Positions 22,369 to 32,333 of a stretch of 64,000 nt of DNA are shown piece by piece. How positions within the stretch are numbered: position 1 is the first letter of the stretch; the number at the start of each line of letters is the position of its first letter. The DNA lies in the NCBI GenBank assembly GCA_031460455.1, contig JAVKTQ010000009.1:62001-126000 (forward strand), written 5' to 3'. The notes under the pieces were generated by a model. The model was not told the origin of the DNA, made no database searches, and saw only the letters and a program-made list of their open reading frames with translations. This DNA is from Sporomusaceae bacterium. GTDB lineage: Bacteria; Bacillota; Negativicutes; Sporomusales; UBA7701. Made by a program: the position numbers and the translations under genes.

Positions 22369-23280
22369 CTAAATACTATCGTTCACCCGGCCGACCAACT
22401 CGCTCACATGTTTTATCCCGCGCTCCACCAGGTAATCCCTGATGCCCTCGGCAATCTCCACGCTCGCCCGCGGGTTGACGAAGTTGGCGGTACCCACCGC
22501 CACCGCGCTTGCCCCGGCCAGCAGGAACTCGATCGCATCCTCAGCCGTCATGATGCCGCCCAGGCCGATGACCGGGCACTTCACCGCCCGCGCCACCTGC
22601 CAAACCATCCGGAGCGCCACCGGCTTGATCGCCGGCCCCGACAGGCCGCCCAGCACATTGCCCAGCTCCGGCCGCCACCGGCGAATATCGATCGACATCC
22701 CCAGCAGCGTATTGATGAGCGACACCGCGTCGCTGCCGGCATCCTCGGCCGCCTTGGCGATGCTCACGATATCGGTCACATTCGGCGACAGCTTGGTGAT
22801 CACCGGCAGGCGCGTGTTCCTGCGCACCGCCGACACGACCGCTGCGGCGCTCGCGCAGTCTGTGCCGAAAGCGATGCCGCCCTCCTTGACGTTCGGGCAG
22901 GAGATGTTCAGCTCCAGGCCCGCCACCCCCGGCACACTCAGGCGCCTTGCCAGCTCGGCGAACTCGTCTGTCGTCGCGCCGGCGATATTGACGATTATCG
23001 GCGCGTCGTACGCCGCCAGCCCCGGCAGAATGCGGCTCACGAACTCGTCCGCCCCCGGATTCTCCAGCCCGATGCAGTTGAGCATCCCGGCCGGCGTCTC
23101 GGCGATGCGCCGCCCCTTGTTGCCGTCGCGCGGCGTCAGCGTCGTCCCCTTGACCACGATCGCGCCGATCTTGTTCAAATCGACGAAATCGGCGTACTCC
23201 GGCCCCGAGCCGAACGTGCCCGACGCCGTCATCACCGGCGTCTTCATCTTGATGCCCGCAATATCGACCGCCAACATCAC
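22369..23280 (-). CDS. pyrD: Dihydroorotate dehydrogenase B, catalytic subunit
   Basis: A 303-residue class 1B enzyme that oxidises dihydroorotate to orotate with [14 protein letters not shown] contains the catalytic cysteine, and the C-terminal [21 protein letters not shown] binds FMN phosphate. It works as a complex with PyrK, encoded just upstream, which passes electrons to NAD. The start is GTG 23280 or the following ATG at 23277; both overlap the pyrK stop, and the GTG is a little better spaced from GGAGGTG. Confidence 0.95.
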   Translation of the reverse strand: MMLAVDIAGIKMKTPVMTASGTFGSGPEYADFVDLNKIGAIVVKGTTLTPRDGNKGRRIAETPAGMLNCIGLENPGADEFVSRILPGLAAYDAPIIVNIAGATTDEFAELARRLSVPGVAGLELNISCPNVKEGGIAFGTDCASAAAVVSAVRRNTRLPVITKLSPNVTDIVSIAKAAEDAGSDAVSLINTLLGMSIDIRRWRPELGNVLGGLSGPAIKPVALRMVWQVARAVKCPVIGLGGIMTAEDAIEFLLAGASAVAVGTANFVNPRASVEIAEGIRDYLVERGIKHVSELVGRVNDSI

Positions 23281-24047
23281 AGCTCAAGCACCTCCTCCGC
23301 CCAGAACACCGGGCCGTCGCTGCACACCTTGCGGCGCTTGCCGTCGGTGCCGGCGCACGTGCACGACAGGCACGCCCCCACGCCGCAGGCCATATGGTCC
23401 TCGAACGAAATCTGACACGGGATGCCCTTATCTCTCGCCAGCCTCGCCACCCCCTCCATCATCCGCAGGGGGCCGCAGGCGTAAATGCGGTCATACTTGC
23501 AATTCTCCAGCAGCTCGGGCAGCAGGTTGACCGTGAACCCCTTGCGCCCCATCGAACCGTCGTCGGTCGTCACATGGATGCTGCGGCAGGCGCCGAGAAA
23601 AACATTCCGCCACCACAGCTCCTCCTTCGTCCGTCCGCCCATCAGCGCCGTCACCGGCTTGGGGCAAAGCGCCTTGGCCAGGAACAGCAGCGGCGCCAGA
23701 CCCATGCCGCCGCCCACCAGCAGCGGCCGTTCGGTGTTCATATCGAAACCGTTGCCCAGCGGGCCCATGCAGTCCACGAACTCGCCCGGCGGCAGCGACG
23801 CCAGCAGGGCCGTCCCCTGGCCGACGATGCGGTAAATCACCGTGATATTGCCCACCTCGCGGTCTACCTCGGCGATGCTCAGCGGCCTGCGCAGCAGCGG
23901 GTGATAGCTCTCCCCCACCCGCACATGCACGAACTGGCCGGGCTTCGCCGTCCTGGCGATTGCCGGCGCGCCGAGAGTCAGCCGCTTGATCATCGGTGCG
24001 AGGCTGAAATGCTCGATGACGATGCCGTCGGCCACAGTCTTAGACAA
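23277..24047 (-). CDS. pyrK: Dihydroorotate dehydrogenase B, electron-transfer subunit
   Basis: A 256-residue FAD and [2Fe-2S] protein that takes electrons from PyrD to [14 protein letters not shown] binds [22 protein letters not shown] binds the nucleotide, and the C-terminal [13 protein letters not shown]...VC cysteines hold the cluster. The TTG at 24047 overlaps the carB stop by 8 bases and lies behind GGAGGAG, so coupled translation is likely. An upstream in-frame ATG would run far into carB and is rejected. Confidence 0.94.
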   Translation of the reverse strand: MSKTVADGIVIEHFSLAPMIKRLTLGAPAIARTAKPGQFVHVRVGESYHPLLRRPLSIAEVDREVGNITVIYRIVGQGTALLASLPPGEFVDCMGPLGNGFDMNTERPLLVGGGMGLAPLLFLAKALCPKPVTALMGGRTKEELWWRNVFLGACRSIHVTTDDGSMGRKGFTVNLLPELLENCKYDRIYACGPLRMMEGVARLARDKGIPCQISFEDHMACGVGACLSCTCAGTDGKRRKVCSDGPVFWAEEVLEL

Positions 24048-27000
24048 GCGCGTCTCCTCCCCCCACGTAATCCTGGAGGGCGAGCACATACACCAGCCGC
24101 CGCTCCTTCATTACCTCCAGCACCCGCAGCACCTCGTTGGCCGTGTCGATCGACGTCAGGCAGGGGATGGCGTGCTCCACCGTCGCCCGGCGGATGCGGA
24201 ACCCGTCCCGCTCCGGCTCCTTGCCCTGGGTCAGGGTGTTGATAACCATATTTATCTTGCCGGCCTTGATAAGATCGATGATATTTATGCCCGATTCGCG
24301 CACCTTGAAAACCGTATATACTTCCAGGCCCAGTCCCTGCAGGTACCTGGCCGTCCCCTCGGTCGCAATCAGCTTATAGCCCAGCTCGACAAAACTTTTC
24401 GCCAGTTCCCCGGCCTCTTCCTTGTCTTTGTCGGCGACGGTGAACAGCACCGCGCCGGAGGCAGGGATGTTCATTCCCGCCGCCGTGATCGCCTTATAAA
24501 GCGCCCGCGCGTAGTTGAAGTCCACGCCCATCACCTCGCCGGTCGACTTCATCTCCGGCCCCAGCGATATATCCACCTGCTGCATCTTGGCGAACGAGAA
24601 CACCGGCGCCTTCACCGCCGTATACTCCTGGTTGGGCAGCAGCCCGCCCGCGTAGCCCATCTCCCTGAGCGTGACGCCCATCGCCGCCTTGGTCGCCAGA
24701 TCGACCATCGGCACATTGGTCACCTTGCTCAGGAAAGGGATGGTGCGGCTCGAGCGCGGGTTGACCTCCAGCACGTACACCGCCTCGTCCACCACCACAT
24801 ACTGGATGTTGATCAGCCCCTTCACCTTCAGGGCGAGGGCCAGCTTATTCGTATATTCGACGATCGTGTCCATTACCGCCTGCGAAAGCGTCTGCGGCGG
24901 ATACACAGCGATGCTGTCGCCCGAGTGCACCCCGGCCCGCTCCACATGCTCCATGATGCCGGGGATCAGCACCTCCGTCCCGTCGGCGATCGCGTCCACC
25001 TCCACCTCGGTGCCCATCATATAGCGGTCGACCAGCACCGGGTGCTCGGCGGAAGCCTTCACGGCGTAGCGCATATAATCCATCAGCTCGGCGACATTAT
25101 AGACGATCTCCATCGCCCGGCCGCCCAGCACATAAGACGGCCTCACCACCACCGGGAAGCCCACCTTCCCGGCCGCGGCCACCGCCTCCTCGGCATTCGT
25201 CACCGTCGTGCCCTTCGGCCGCGGGATGCCCAGCCTCTCCAGCAGCGCGTCGAACTTCTCGCGGTCCTCCGCCTGGTCGATATCGCCCACCGCCGTGCCG
25301 AAGATCGGCACCCCGGCCCTGGCCAGCGGCCCGGCCAGGTTGATCGCCGTCTGGCCGCCGAACTGGACGATTACCCCCTCCGGCTTCTCCTTCTCGACGA
25401 TGTTCAGCACGTCCTCGGCCGTCAGCGGCTCGAAATACAGCCGGTCCGACGTATCGAAATCGGTGCTCACCGTCTCGGGGTTGTTATTCACGATGATCGA
25501 CTCGAAGCCCATATCGCGGAGAGCCCACACCGAATGGACCGAGCAGTAGTCGAACTCGATCCCCTGGCCGATGCGGATCGGGCCCGACCCCAGCACCAGC
25601 ACCTTGCGGCGGCCGGTCGTCGTCACCTCGTCCTCCTGGGCGTACGTCGAGTAGTAGTAAGGCGTCACCGCCTCGAACTCGGCCGCGCACGTATCCACCA
25701 TCTTATAGCACGGCGTTATCCCTTTATCCTTGCGGAGCTGGCGGATATAGTCGGTCGTGCAGCCCGTCAGCTCGGCGATCGAGCGGTCGGCAAAACCCAT
25801 CTTCTTGGCCGCCGCCAGCAGTTCGCCGGTCAGGTTCTGCTCCTTCAGCCGTTTTTCCATCGCCACGATAGCGGCGATCTTGCCGATGAACCAGCGGTCG
25901 ATCGCCGTCACCTTGCAAATATCCTCGATGCTTATGCCGCGGCGCAGCGCCTCGGCAATCACAAACGCCCGCTCGTCGTTGGCCAGCTTCAGGTTGTCGC
26001 GGACCTTCTCGGTGCTCAGCGCGGCAATCTCCGGGATATGAAGGCGATGCAGGCCGATCTCCAGCGAGCGGACCGCCTTTAAAAGCGCCCCCTCGAACGA
26101 CCGGTCGATCGCCATCACCTCGCCTGTCGCCTTCATCTGCGTGCCGAGGATGCGGTCGGCGAAATTGAACTTATCGAACGGCCAGCGCGGGAACTTCACC
26201 ACGCAGTAGTCGAGCGTCGGCTCGTGGCAGGCCTTGGTTTTCTCCGTCACCGCATTCACAATCTCGTCCAGGTGGTAGCCGATGGCGATCTTGCTCGCCA
26301 CCTTGGCGATCGGGTAACCCGTCGCCTTCGACGCCAGCGCCGACGAACGGCTCACCCGCGGATTGACCTCGATGACGTAATACTGAGTGCTGTGCGGGTC
26401 GAGAGCATACTGCACGTTGCAGCCCCCCTCGATGCCCAGCGCGCGGATGATCGTCAGCGACGCCGTCCGCAGCATCTGGTACTCGTAGTCGGTCAGCGTC
26501 TGCGACGGCGCCACCACGATGCTGTCGCCAGTGTGGATGCCCACCGGGTCGAAATTCTCCATATTACAGACCGTGATGCAGGTATTGTTCGCATCCCGCA
26601 TCACCTCGTACTCGATCTCCTTCCAGCCGGCCACGCTCCGCTCCACCAGCACCTGGCCGATGGGGCTGTGCTTCAGACCGCGGATGACGATATCCCTCAG
26701 CTCGGCATCGTTCGCCGCGATGCCGCCGCCCGTGCCGCCCAGCGTATAAGCCGGCCGGACGATGAGCGGGAAGCCGATCTTGGCCGCGAACGCCTGCGCG
26801 CTCGCCAAGTCCTCCACGATCACGCTCTCCGGCACCGGCTGGCCGATCTCCTCCATCGTCTGCTTGAAAAGCTCGCGATCCTCGGCCTTCCTGATCGCCT
26901 CCAGCGGCGTCCCCAGCAGCACCACGCCGTACTTTTCCAGCACGCCGCGCTTCGCCACCTCGACCGCCATATTCAGTCCCACCTGGCCGCCGAGCGTCGG

Positions 27001-27261
27001 CAGCAGCCCGTCCGGCCGCTCCTTATCGATAACCTCGGCCACGAACTCAGGGGTGATCGGCTCGATATACACCCGGTCGGCGATATTCGCATCCGTCATA
27101 ATCGTTGCCGGGTTGGAGTTTATCAGCACCACCTCGAGGCCCTCCTCCTTGAGGGCCCGGCAGGCCTGGGTGCCGGCGTAGTCGAACTCGGCCGCCTGGC
27201 CGATCACGATCGGCCCCGACCCGATAACCATAACCTTCTTCAGCTTAGTATTCTTCGGCAC
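24040..27261 (-). CDS. carB: Carbamoyl-phosphate synthase large subunit
   Basis: A 1073-residue CarB with the full duplicated build: two ATP-grasp halves (about residues 1-400 and 550-935), an oligomerisation region between them and a C-terminal MGS-like regulatory domain. [23 protein letters not shown] and its repeat [21 protein letters not shown] show the duplication. It makes carbamoyl phosphate from bicarbonate, ATP and the ammonia channelled from CarA. GTG start at 27261, behind GGAGGGG and 2 bp after carA. Confidence 0.97.
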   Translation of the reverse strand: MPKNTKLKKVMVIGSGPIVIGQAAEFDYAGTQACRALKEEGLEVVLINSNPATIMTDANIADRVYIEPITPEFVAEVIDKERPDGLLPTLGGQVGLNMAVEVAKRGVLEKYGVVLLGTPLEAIRKAEDRELFKQTMEEIGQPVPESVIVEDLASAQAFAAKIGFPLIVRPAYTLGGTGGGIAANDAELRDIVIRGLKHSPIGQVLVERSVAGWKEIEYEVMRDANNTCITVCNMENFDPVGIHTGDSIVVAPSQTLTDYEYQMLRTASLTIIRALGIEGGCNVQYALDPHSTQYYVIEVNPRVSRSSALASKATGYPIAKVASKIAIGYHLDEIVNAVTEKTKACHEPTLDYCVVKFPRWPFDKFNFADRILGTQMKATGEVMAIDRSFEGALLKAVRSLEIGLHRLHIPEIAALSTEKVRDNLKLANDERAFVIAEALRRGISIEDICKVTAIDRWFIGKIAAIVAMEKRLKEQNLTGELLAAAKKMGFADRSIAELTGCTTDYIRQLRKDKGITPCYKMVDTCAAEFEAVTPYYYSTYAQEDEVTTTGRRKVLVLGSGPIRIGQGIEFDYCSVHSVWALRDMGFESIIVNNNPETVSTDFDTSDRLYFEPLTAEDVLNIVEKEKPEGVIVQFGGQTAINLAGPLARAGVPIFGTAVGDIDQAEDREKFDALLERLGIPRPKGTTVTNAEEAVAAAGKVGFPVVVRPSYVLGGRAMEIVYNVAELMDYMRYAVKASAEHPVLVDRYMMGTEVEVDAIADGTEVLIPGIMEHVERAGVHSGDSIAVYPPQTLSQAVMDTIVEYTNKLALALKVKGLINIQYVVVDEAVYVLEVNPRSSRTIPFLSKVTNVPMVDLATKAAMGVTLREMGYAGGLLPNQEYTAVKAPVFSFAKMQQVDISLGPEMKSTGEVMGVDFNYARALYKAITAAGMNIPASGAVLFTVADKDKEEAGELAKSFVELGYKLIATEGTARYLQGLGLEVYTVFKVRESGINIIDLIKAGKINMVINTLTQGKEPERDGFRIRRATVEHAIPCLTSIDTANEVLRVLEVMKERRLVYVLALQDYVGGGDALV

Positions 27262-27263
27262 CT

Positions 27264-28328
27264 TTACCCCTCCTTCCGCAGCAGCTCCATATATTCGGCG
27301 AATAAATACGTGTTATCGTCCGGTCCCGGCGCCGCCTCAGGGTGGTACTGCACCGAAAAGATCGGCAGCGCCTTGTGCTTCATCCCCTCGATCGTCCCGT
27401 CGTTCACCGCCCGGTGGGTCACGATATAATCCTTGCCGTCCAGCGTCGCCTCCGCCACCGCGTAGCCGTGGTTCTGCGACGTTATATACACCCGGCCGGT
27501 CGCCACATCCTTCACAGGATGATTCGCGCCGCGGTGGCCGAACTTCAGCTTGTACGTATCAGCGCCCGATGCCAGCGCCAGCAGCTGGTGCCCCAGGCAG
27601 ATGCCGAAAATCGGCTTCCTGCCCATCAGTTCCTTCACCGCCTGAATCGACTTCGGCACATCCTTCGGGTCGCCCGGGCCGTTCGACAGAAACACCCCCG
27701 CGAACCCGCGGCCCAAGATCTCCGCCGCCGGCGTATCGGCCGGGAACACCGTCAGGTCGCAGCCCGCCTTCACCAGCGAATTCAGGATATTGCGTTTGAT
27801 GCCGTAATCCAGCACCGCCACCCGCGGCCCCTCGGCCGGCATGCGGTACACCTCCTTGGGCGTCACCTCCGCCACCACATCGAGCTCCGGCGGGCGGCCG
27901 AACAGTGCCTTTATCTCCTCCGCCCCCGCCTCCGCGGGCACGATAACACCCTTCATCGTCCCCGCCGAGCGGATGCGGCGCGTCACCGCCCGCGTATCCA
28001 CCCCGTGGATGCACGGGATGCCGCGGCTCAGCAGATACTGCGGCAGGCTGCACTCCGTCTGCCAGTTGCTCGGCTCGCCGGCCAGCTCGCTGATCACGAA
28101 CCCCCGCACATAAGACTTTATCGCCTGGTCGTATATCGCCGCCGTACCGTAATTGCCGATCAGCGGATACGTCATCGTCACGATCTGGCCGCAGTACGAA
28201 GGATCGGTCAGCACCTCCTGGTAGCCGGTCATGCCCGTGTTGAACACAACCTCGCCCACCGCCCGCTCGCGGCTTATCACCTCGCCGGCGAAAACGCTGC
28301 CGTCCTCCAGAATAAGCTTTCCTATCAT
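27264..28328 (-). CDS. carA: Carbamoyl-phosphate synthase small subunit
   Basis: A 354-residue glutaminase subunit that releases ammonia for CarB. The N-terminal CPSase domain starts [15 protein letters not shown], and the class I amidotransferase triad is seen in [13 protein letters not shown] (Cys) and [11 protein letters not shown] (His/Glu). The ATG at 28328 overlaps the pyrC stop as ATGA and lies behind GGAGGTG. A GTG two codons upstream is possible. It is part of the uninterrupted pyr operon. Confidence 0.96.
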   Translation of the reverse strand: MIGKLILEDGSVFAGEVISRERAVGEVVFNTGMTGYQEVLTDPSYCGQIVTMTYPLIGNYGTAAIYDQAIKSYVRGFVISELAGEPSNWQTECSLPQYLLSRGIPCIHGVDTRAVTRRIRSAGTMKGVIVPAEAGAEEIKALFGRPPELDVVAEVTPKEVYRMPAEGPRVAVLDYGIKRNILNSLVKAGCDLTVFPADTPAAEILGRGFAGVFLSNGPGDPKDVPKSIQAVKELMGRKPIFGICLGHQLLALASGADTYKLKFGHRGANHPVKDVATGRVYITSQNHGYAVAEATLDGKDYIVTHRAVNDGTIEGMKHKALPIFSVQYHPEAAPGPDDNTYLFAEYMELLRKEG

Positions 28329-29614
28329 CCGCACACCTCCCCGTTCCTCATCGCAAAGCGTCCGCCGACAATCGTCGCCACCGCCCTGCCTTTAAGCCGC
28401 TTACCCTCAAACGGGGTGCATTTGCCCCGCGTATAAAACCTCTCGCTTTCCACCGTCCACTCCGCCTCCGGGTCCAGCACCGTAATATCGGCCGCCGCCC
28501 CCGCCTTCAGGCTGCCCGCCTCCAGGCCGAGCACGCGCGCCGGCGCCGCCGTCAGCTTCTCCACGACCTCCGGCAGCGTCAGCTTGCCGCTGTGGTAAAG
28601 CCCCGTCAGCACCACGCCCGCCGCCGTCTCCAGGCCAGCGAACCCGCTTGGCGCGTAGCGGAACTCCATATCCTTCTCCTCATAAGCGTGCGGCGCATGG
28701 TCGGTCGCGATACAATCGATCGTCCCGTCCTTCAGCCCGGCCACCAGCGCGTCCACATGCTCGCGCGACCGCAGCGGCGGATTCACCTTCGTCGCCGGGT
28801 CGTAGCCGACCACTGCCTCATCCGTCAGCGTCAGATTATGGGGCGTAGCCTCGGCCGTCACCTTCGCGCCCCGCGCCTTGGCCCGGCGGATAAGTTCCAC
28901 CGCCCCCGCCGTGCTCACATGGGCCACATGCAGCCTGCCGCCCGTATACTCCGCCAGCATAATATCGCGGCCTACCGCGATATCCTCGGCCACCGCCGGC
29001 CGGCCCTTCAGGCCCAGCATCGCCGACACCGCGCCCTCGTGCATAAAGCCGTCCTCGACCAGCGACTCCTCCTCCGCGTGCGAGATAATCAGCCCGCCGA
29101 ACATACCGGCGTACTCCAGCCCCGTCCGCAGGATGCGGGCGCTGTTCACATGGTGGCCGTCGTCCGACAGCGCCACCGCCCCGGCCAGCAGCATATCGCC
29201 GACCTCCGCCAGCTCCTTGCCCTCCTGGCCCTTCGTCAGCGCGCCGATCACCTTCACATTCACAACGCCCTCGAGCTCGGCGCGGCGCATCAGGCCGTTC
29301 ACCAGCACCGCGTTATCCACCGCCGGCCGCGTGTTCGGCATACTGCACACCGTCGTAAACCCGCCGGCCGCAGCCGCCCGCGTCCCCGAAGCGAAATCCT
29401 CCTTCGCCTCCTGGCCGGGCTCGCGCAGATGCGCGTGCATATCGATAAAACCGGGCGCTACCACCAGACCGCGGGCGTCGAAAACCTCCGCCCCGCCGGC
29501 GTCGATATCGCCGCCGATCCTCGCGATCACGCCGTCCTCGATCAAAACATCGCCAACCTTATCAAGCTTCTGCGCCGGGTCGATTATCCGGCCGCCCTTA
29601 AGCAGTAGTTTCAA
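28325..29614 (-). CDS. pyrC: Dihydroorotase
   Basis: A 429-residue class I dihydroorotase, an amidohydrolase that closes carbamoyl-aspartate to dihydroorotate. [13 protein letters not shown] holds the HxH metal site, with later ligands in [20 protein letters not shown]-like and TDHAPH segments. TTG start at 29614, 8 bases behind GGGAGGG and overlapping the pyrB end by 17 bp. It probably associates with PyrB as in other bacteria with this order, but that is not shown. Confidence 0.96.
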   Translation of the reverse strand: MKLLLKGGRIIDPAQKLDKVGDVLIEDGVIARIGGDIDAGGAEVFDARGLVVAPGFIDMHAHLREPGQEAKEDFASGTRAAAAGGFTTVCSMPNTRPAVDNAVLVNGLMRRAELEGVVNVKVIGALTKGQEGKELAEVGDMLLAGAVALSDDGHHVNSARILRTGLEYAGMFGGLIISHAEEESLVEDGFMHEGAVSAMLGLKGRPAVAEDIAVGRDIMLAEYTGGRLHVAHVSTAGAVELIRRAKARGAKVTAEATPHNLTLTDEAVVGYDPATKVNPPLRSREHVDALVAGLKDGTIDCIATDHAPHAYEEKDMEFRYAPSGFAGLETAAGVVLTGLYHSGKLTLPEVVEKLTAAPARVLGLEAGSLKAGAAADITVLDPEAEWTVESERFYTRGKCTPFEGKRLKGRAVATIVGGRFAMRNGEVCG

Positions 29615-30554
29615 CTTTAGTCCCTCCCATCAGCACAAGGAACAGAATCGCCATTCGCACAGCCAGGCCGTTCTTCACCTGCTCCTGGATGACCGACTGA
29701 TCGCTGTACGCCACATCAGGCGAGATCTCCAGCCCCCGGTTCATCGGGCCGGGATGCATCACCAGCGCGTCCGGCTTGGCCAGATTCAGCCTCGCCTTAT
29801 TTATCCCGAAAATGCGCGCATACTCGCGGGCCGTCGGGAAAAGCCCCTTCTGCTGCCGCTCCTTCTGGATACGGAGGATATTCACCACATCCGCCCCCTC
29901 CAGCGCCGGCTCCACCCGGTCGTACACCTGCACACCCATCCGGTCCATATCGCGGGGCAGCAGCGTCCGCGGACCCGCCACCCGCACCTCGGCCCCCAGC
30001 TTTAAGAGCGCCCAGATATTCGAGCGCGCCACCCGGCTGTGGAGGATATCGCCCACGATCGCCACCTTCAGCCCGGCGATATCGCCCTTCTTCTCCTTGA
30101 TCGAAAACATATCCAGCAGACCCTGGGTCGGATGCTCGTGCTGCCCGTCGCCGGCATTAACGATCACCGGCTTCACCACCTTGGCCGCGTAATGCGACGA
30201 CCCCTCGGCCTCGTGACGCATCACGATCACATCCACCCCCATCGCCTCCACCGTCAGCAGCGTGTCCCGCAGGCTCTCGCCCTTCACCACGCTAGAGGCG
30301 CTTGTCGTGATATTCACCACATCCGCCCCCAGATACTTGCCGGCCAGCTCGAAAGAAGTCCTCGTCCGCGTACTCGGCTCGAAGAACAGATTCACGATCG
30401 ACTTGCCCCTCAGCGTCGGCACCTTCTTAATATCCCGGTCGATGATATTCTTCATCTCGCGGGCCGTGTCGAGAATCAGCTCCATCTCCGGCACGCTCAT
30501 GCCCTGCAGCTCCAAAATATCCCGTCCGCGCAGCGAAACCTGGCTTTTCGTCAT
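29598..30554 (-). CDS. pyrB: Aspartate carbamoyltransferase catalytic subunit
   Basis: A 318-residue ATCase that carbamoylates aspartate, the committed step. [17 protein letters not shown] is the carbamoyl-phosphate site, and [12 protein letters not shown] and MHPGPMNRG are further signatures. The ATG at 30554 follows GGGAGGAGAGAGGC; an upstream in-frame start reads into the leader and is rejected. No pyrI regulatory chain follows, so control is expected at transcription through the two leader attenuators. Confidence 0.96.
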   Translation of the reverse strand: MTKSQVSLRGRDILELQGMSVPEMELILDTAREMKNIIDRDIKKVPTLRGKSIVNLFFEPSTRTRTSFELAGKYLGADVVNITTSASSVVKGESLRDTLLTVEAMGVDVIVMRHEAEGSSHYAAKVVKPVIVNAGDGQHEHPTQGLLDMFSIKEKKGDIAGLKVAIVGDILHSRVARSNIWALLKLGAEVRVAGPRTLLPRDMDRMGVQVYDRVEPALEGADVVNILRIQKERQQKGLFPTAREYARIFGINKARLNLAKPDALVMHPGPMNRGLEISPDVAYSDQSVIQEQVKNGLAVRMAILFLVLMGGTKVETTA

Positions 30555-30617
30555 CAGCCTCTCTCCTCCCGTTCTCTCTTCCATATGATACCCAAGCCTG
30601 GCTCCCCGCTTCCCGGA

Positions 30618-30657
30618 CAAATTAAAGCCCTCTCGGCACACCAAGGCGCGAGAAGGC
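30618..30657 (-). terminator. Attenuator terminator 2 of pyr leader
   Basis: GCCTTCTCG pairs with CGAGAGGGC (one G-U), and TTTAATTTG follows on the minus strand. It stands 64 bp before pyrB and follows PyrR site 2. Confidence 0.85.
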
Positions 30658-30680
30658 CATACAAACCCTTCGTATAGTTC

Positions 30681-30709
30681 CCTTCCCGGCCTCGCAGGAC
30701 CAGCTTAAA
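30681..30709 (-). promoter_or_regulatory. PyrR-binding anti-antiterminator, site 2
   Basis: The minus strand reads TTTAAGCTGGTCCTGCGAGGCCGGG and AAGG after it, here described in part. GGTCCTGCGAGGCC matches the conserved PyrR hairpin, GUCC...GAGRCC. UMP-bound PyrR would stabilise it and allow the terminator at 30618-30657 to form. Confidence 0.85.
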
Positions 30710-30717
30710 GGTACCAT

Positions 30718-30759
30718 ATTATCACAATAGCCTCCCCGCGTGTGAGCACGCAAGAAGGC
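30718..30759 (-). terminator. Attenuator terminator 1 of pyr leader
   Basis: A 13-bp stem including several G-U pairs (GCCTTCTTGCGTG with CACGCGGGGAGGC, loop CTCA), followed by TATTGTGATAAT. The T-run is poorer than at terminator 2. Confidence 0.75.
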
Positions 30760-30778
30760 CAATCCCTCGGCATCAGAT

Positions 30779-30807
30779 CCTTCCCGGTCTCACAGGACCA
30801 GTTTAAA
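30779..30807 (-). promoter_or_regulatory. PyrR-binding anti-antiterminator, site 1
   Basis: On the minus strand TTTAAACTGGTCCTGTGAGA is followed by CCGGGAAGG. It has the same layout as site 2 with three base changes. It begins within about 15 bases of the expected transcript start. Confidence 0.87.
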
Positions 30808-30828
30808 GGCTATTATGTTATTGTCAAT

Positions 30829-30858
30829 ATTCTACCACCTACATTTTGTGCCTGTCAA
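30829..30858 (-). promoter_or_regulatory. pyr operon promoter
   Basis: TTGACA (30853-30858), an 18-bp spacer and TAGAAT (30829-30834). Transcription should begin near 30822, giving a leader of about 270 bases. Confidence 0.8.
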
Positions 30859-30862
30859 TAGG

Positions 30863-30987
30863 GGAAGGCGCTTCAAAAATCCATCTGCGGCGTTGCTCCT
30901 CGGCTGCCATCCTCAGCGTACGTTCGTGTACGCTTCCGGTGTCATCCTCCGGTGCGCCTTGCATCTGGAGCTTTTGAAACGCCTTCC
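30863..30987. repeat. Palindromic intergenic element, copy 2
   Basis: The best-preserved copy, just upstream of the pyr promoter. It has TCCATCTGCGGCGTTGCTCC on the left, the hairpin AGCGTACGTTCGTGTACGCT in the centre and GGTGCGCCTTGCATCTGGA on the right. The outer arms GGAAGGCG..TTCAAAA (30863-30880) and TTTTGAA.CGCCTTCC (30972-30987) are complementary and are not found in other copies. Confidence 0.8.
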
Positions 30988-31012
30988 GGCAGTACAAGAA
31001 AAGGTCTTGTTT

Positions 31013-31906
31013 TCATTCTTTAGTCTTCACCATATCAAACGAGCCGAAAAAGTTAATTAAATTTGACATTTTGGACTTAAATGTTGCGTAATTCAAAATA
31101 ACATACATGGATGGATAATTATTGGCTACCCAATCGACATAATGTTCAAATCTACCATACATCGAAGTGGCAAGAGGCTGGTTAAATTTTCGTATTTTTT
31201 CCTCATTAAAAATCTCTTTGAATTTTTCTCTAGTAAAGCGATTCAATTCGTTATCTGGTGTCTCGCGAAGTATGACAATATCTTTTTGTTCGGCGACTTC
31301 TTCAATATTTTTAGCCTGTCTAATGTCATTAATCGATAAACCCTCTTTTATTCGCCATAATTCCGCTGTAGTTACAATAATAGGTACTAAAACAAATATT
31401 GGTGTCTTGTAGCCGAATGAGGCTAATTGGATATCAAGGCTGTGAATCAAATTATCAATCACAGCAAATTTCAGTTGCTGAATACCTTCTTTAATCGCTT
31501 TAGGATTACTATTGTCACGTAGTAATTCCACTCCTTTATAACAGAGGCTATATTCCTGATTATTGAATCGCCCATAGTTTAATTTATATGTGGACAATAT
31601 ATCAAGACTGGTAAATGTTTCGCAAAATTCACAATAAAAGAATTCATATCGATCAGGTGTAAATACCCACTTTGTATTATCATGGCGATATTTACACTCT
31701 ATAAAAATGTTTAATTTTAATTTTGAATCGTATTCTTTTTGGCCAAAAATATCTGTAGAAAATGTAATTGGAATCCCATTCTCATTTAATCGTTCATATT
31801 TATACTCTGATGGATGCGAAATGTTCAACTCCTCCAAAGTCTGCCTGACATCATGCTCAAGCGGAAGCCCTGAAGATAAAAAAATTTCTTTCCAATCTTT
31901 ACTCAT
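31013..31906 (-). CDS. Orphan AT-rich protein with PD-(D/E)XK-like motif
   Basis: A 297-residue protein whose base composition is far more AT-rich than its neighbours, a sign of transfer. Around residues 48-75 it has TDIFGQKEYDSKLKLNIF and then IECKYR. This Asp then Glu-x-Lys on a hydrophobic strand is the pattern of PD-(D/E)XK nucleases such as restriction enzymes. Two CxxC-like cysteines (YCEFC) lie near residue 91. I do not recognise a named family. It stands alone between repeat elements, with no methyltransferase next to it. Confidence 0.7.
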   Translation of the reverse strand: MSKDWKEIFLSSGLPLEHDVRQTLEELNISHPSEYKYERLNENGIPITFSTDIFGQKEYDSKLKLNIFIECKYRHDNTKWVFTPDRYEFFYCEFCETFTSLDILSTYKLNYGRFNNQEYSLCYKGVELLRDNSNPKAIKEGIQQLKFAVIDNLIHSLDIQLASFGYKTPIFVLVPIIVTTAELWRIKEGLSINDIRQAKNIEEVAEQKDIVILRETPDNELNRFTREKFKEIFNEEKIRKFNQPLATSMYGRFEHYVDWVANNYPSMYVILNYATFKSKMSNLINFFGSFDMVKTKE

Positions 31907-32143
31907 TTATTATTCTCCATTTTATGGTTTTGTGTTTGAATTCTGTAAATATGAAAAAAAACCTTTGAATACTTTTTGCCTTCTTTATGATATTGTTTGC
32001 GACTTCCCCCGGTACTGGTCACCCAAGCGATGATGGCGGCGAAATTGCTAACCTCATCGGCGACAGCACCGTAGCAGCACCAAATTCACGTCCATGTTCA
32101 ATTGTCGCTTCTCGCGGCCGTCCATGGCTGCTCGTGCGGTGCT

Positions 32144-32200
32144 GTACCCGCAAGGGGCAGGCCGCAGTTCTAAGCGCTAAAGCGCTAAGAACTTGCGCAC
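32144..32200. repeat. 57-bp hairpin module B
   Basis: It matches the reverse complement of 22273-22329 at 52 of 57 positions. The centre AGTTCTAAGCGCT/AGCGCTAAGAACT folds on itself, and one change between copies is a compensated A-T for G-C pair. The ends are GTACCC and TGCGCAC. Confidence 0.75.
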
Positions 32201-32302
32201 GTACCGGCTCCTTCGCCAAGTAGCGGCCGCCGGCCTCGCTCTGGCACGGGGGGGTCGCCCCAACGCCGGGGACGCCGCAGGCGGAAAAGACACGGAAAAA
32301 CA

Positions 32303-32332
32303 AAAAAACTCCCGGATTTCTCCGGGAGTTTT
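32303..32332 (-). terminator. Intrinsic terminator after EF-hand-like secreted protein gene
   Basis: AAACTCCCGGA/TCCGGGAGTTT stem. On the minus strand it is followed by TTTTTG. Confidence 0.85.
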
Positions 32333-32333
32333 G

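Larger units (their letters stand above)
31907..32333. other. Gene-less region with composite palindrome
   Basis: The first 80 bp are AT-rich and probably hold the promoter of the orphan gene. From about 31995 to 32290 the sequence turns GC-rich and contains CAGCACCG..GCAGC repeated in inverted form (about 32065 and 32128), the 57-bp hairpin module, and further GGCCGCCGGCC-like stems. Frames across it are low-complexity and judged non-coding. A terminator closes the region. Confidence 0.5.

Noticed and set aside
23986-26082. 698-codon plus-strand frame opposite carB
   Set aside because: Low-complexity His/Arg/Leu composition and full overlap with carB, whose motifs are unmistakable.
31987-32223. 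Overlapping frames on both strands in the composite repeat at 32 kb
   Set aside because: They follow the palindromic repeat rather than any protein pattern, and lack ribosome-binding sites.
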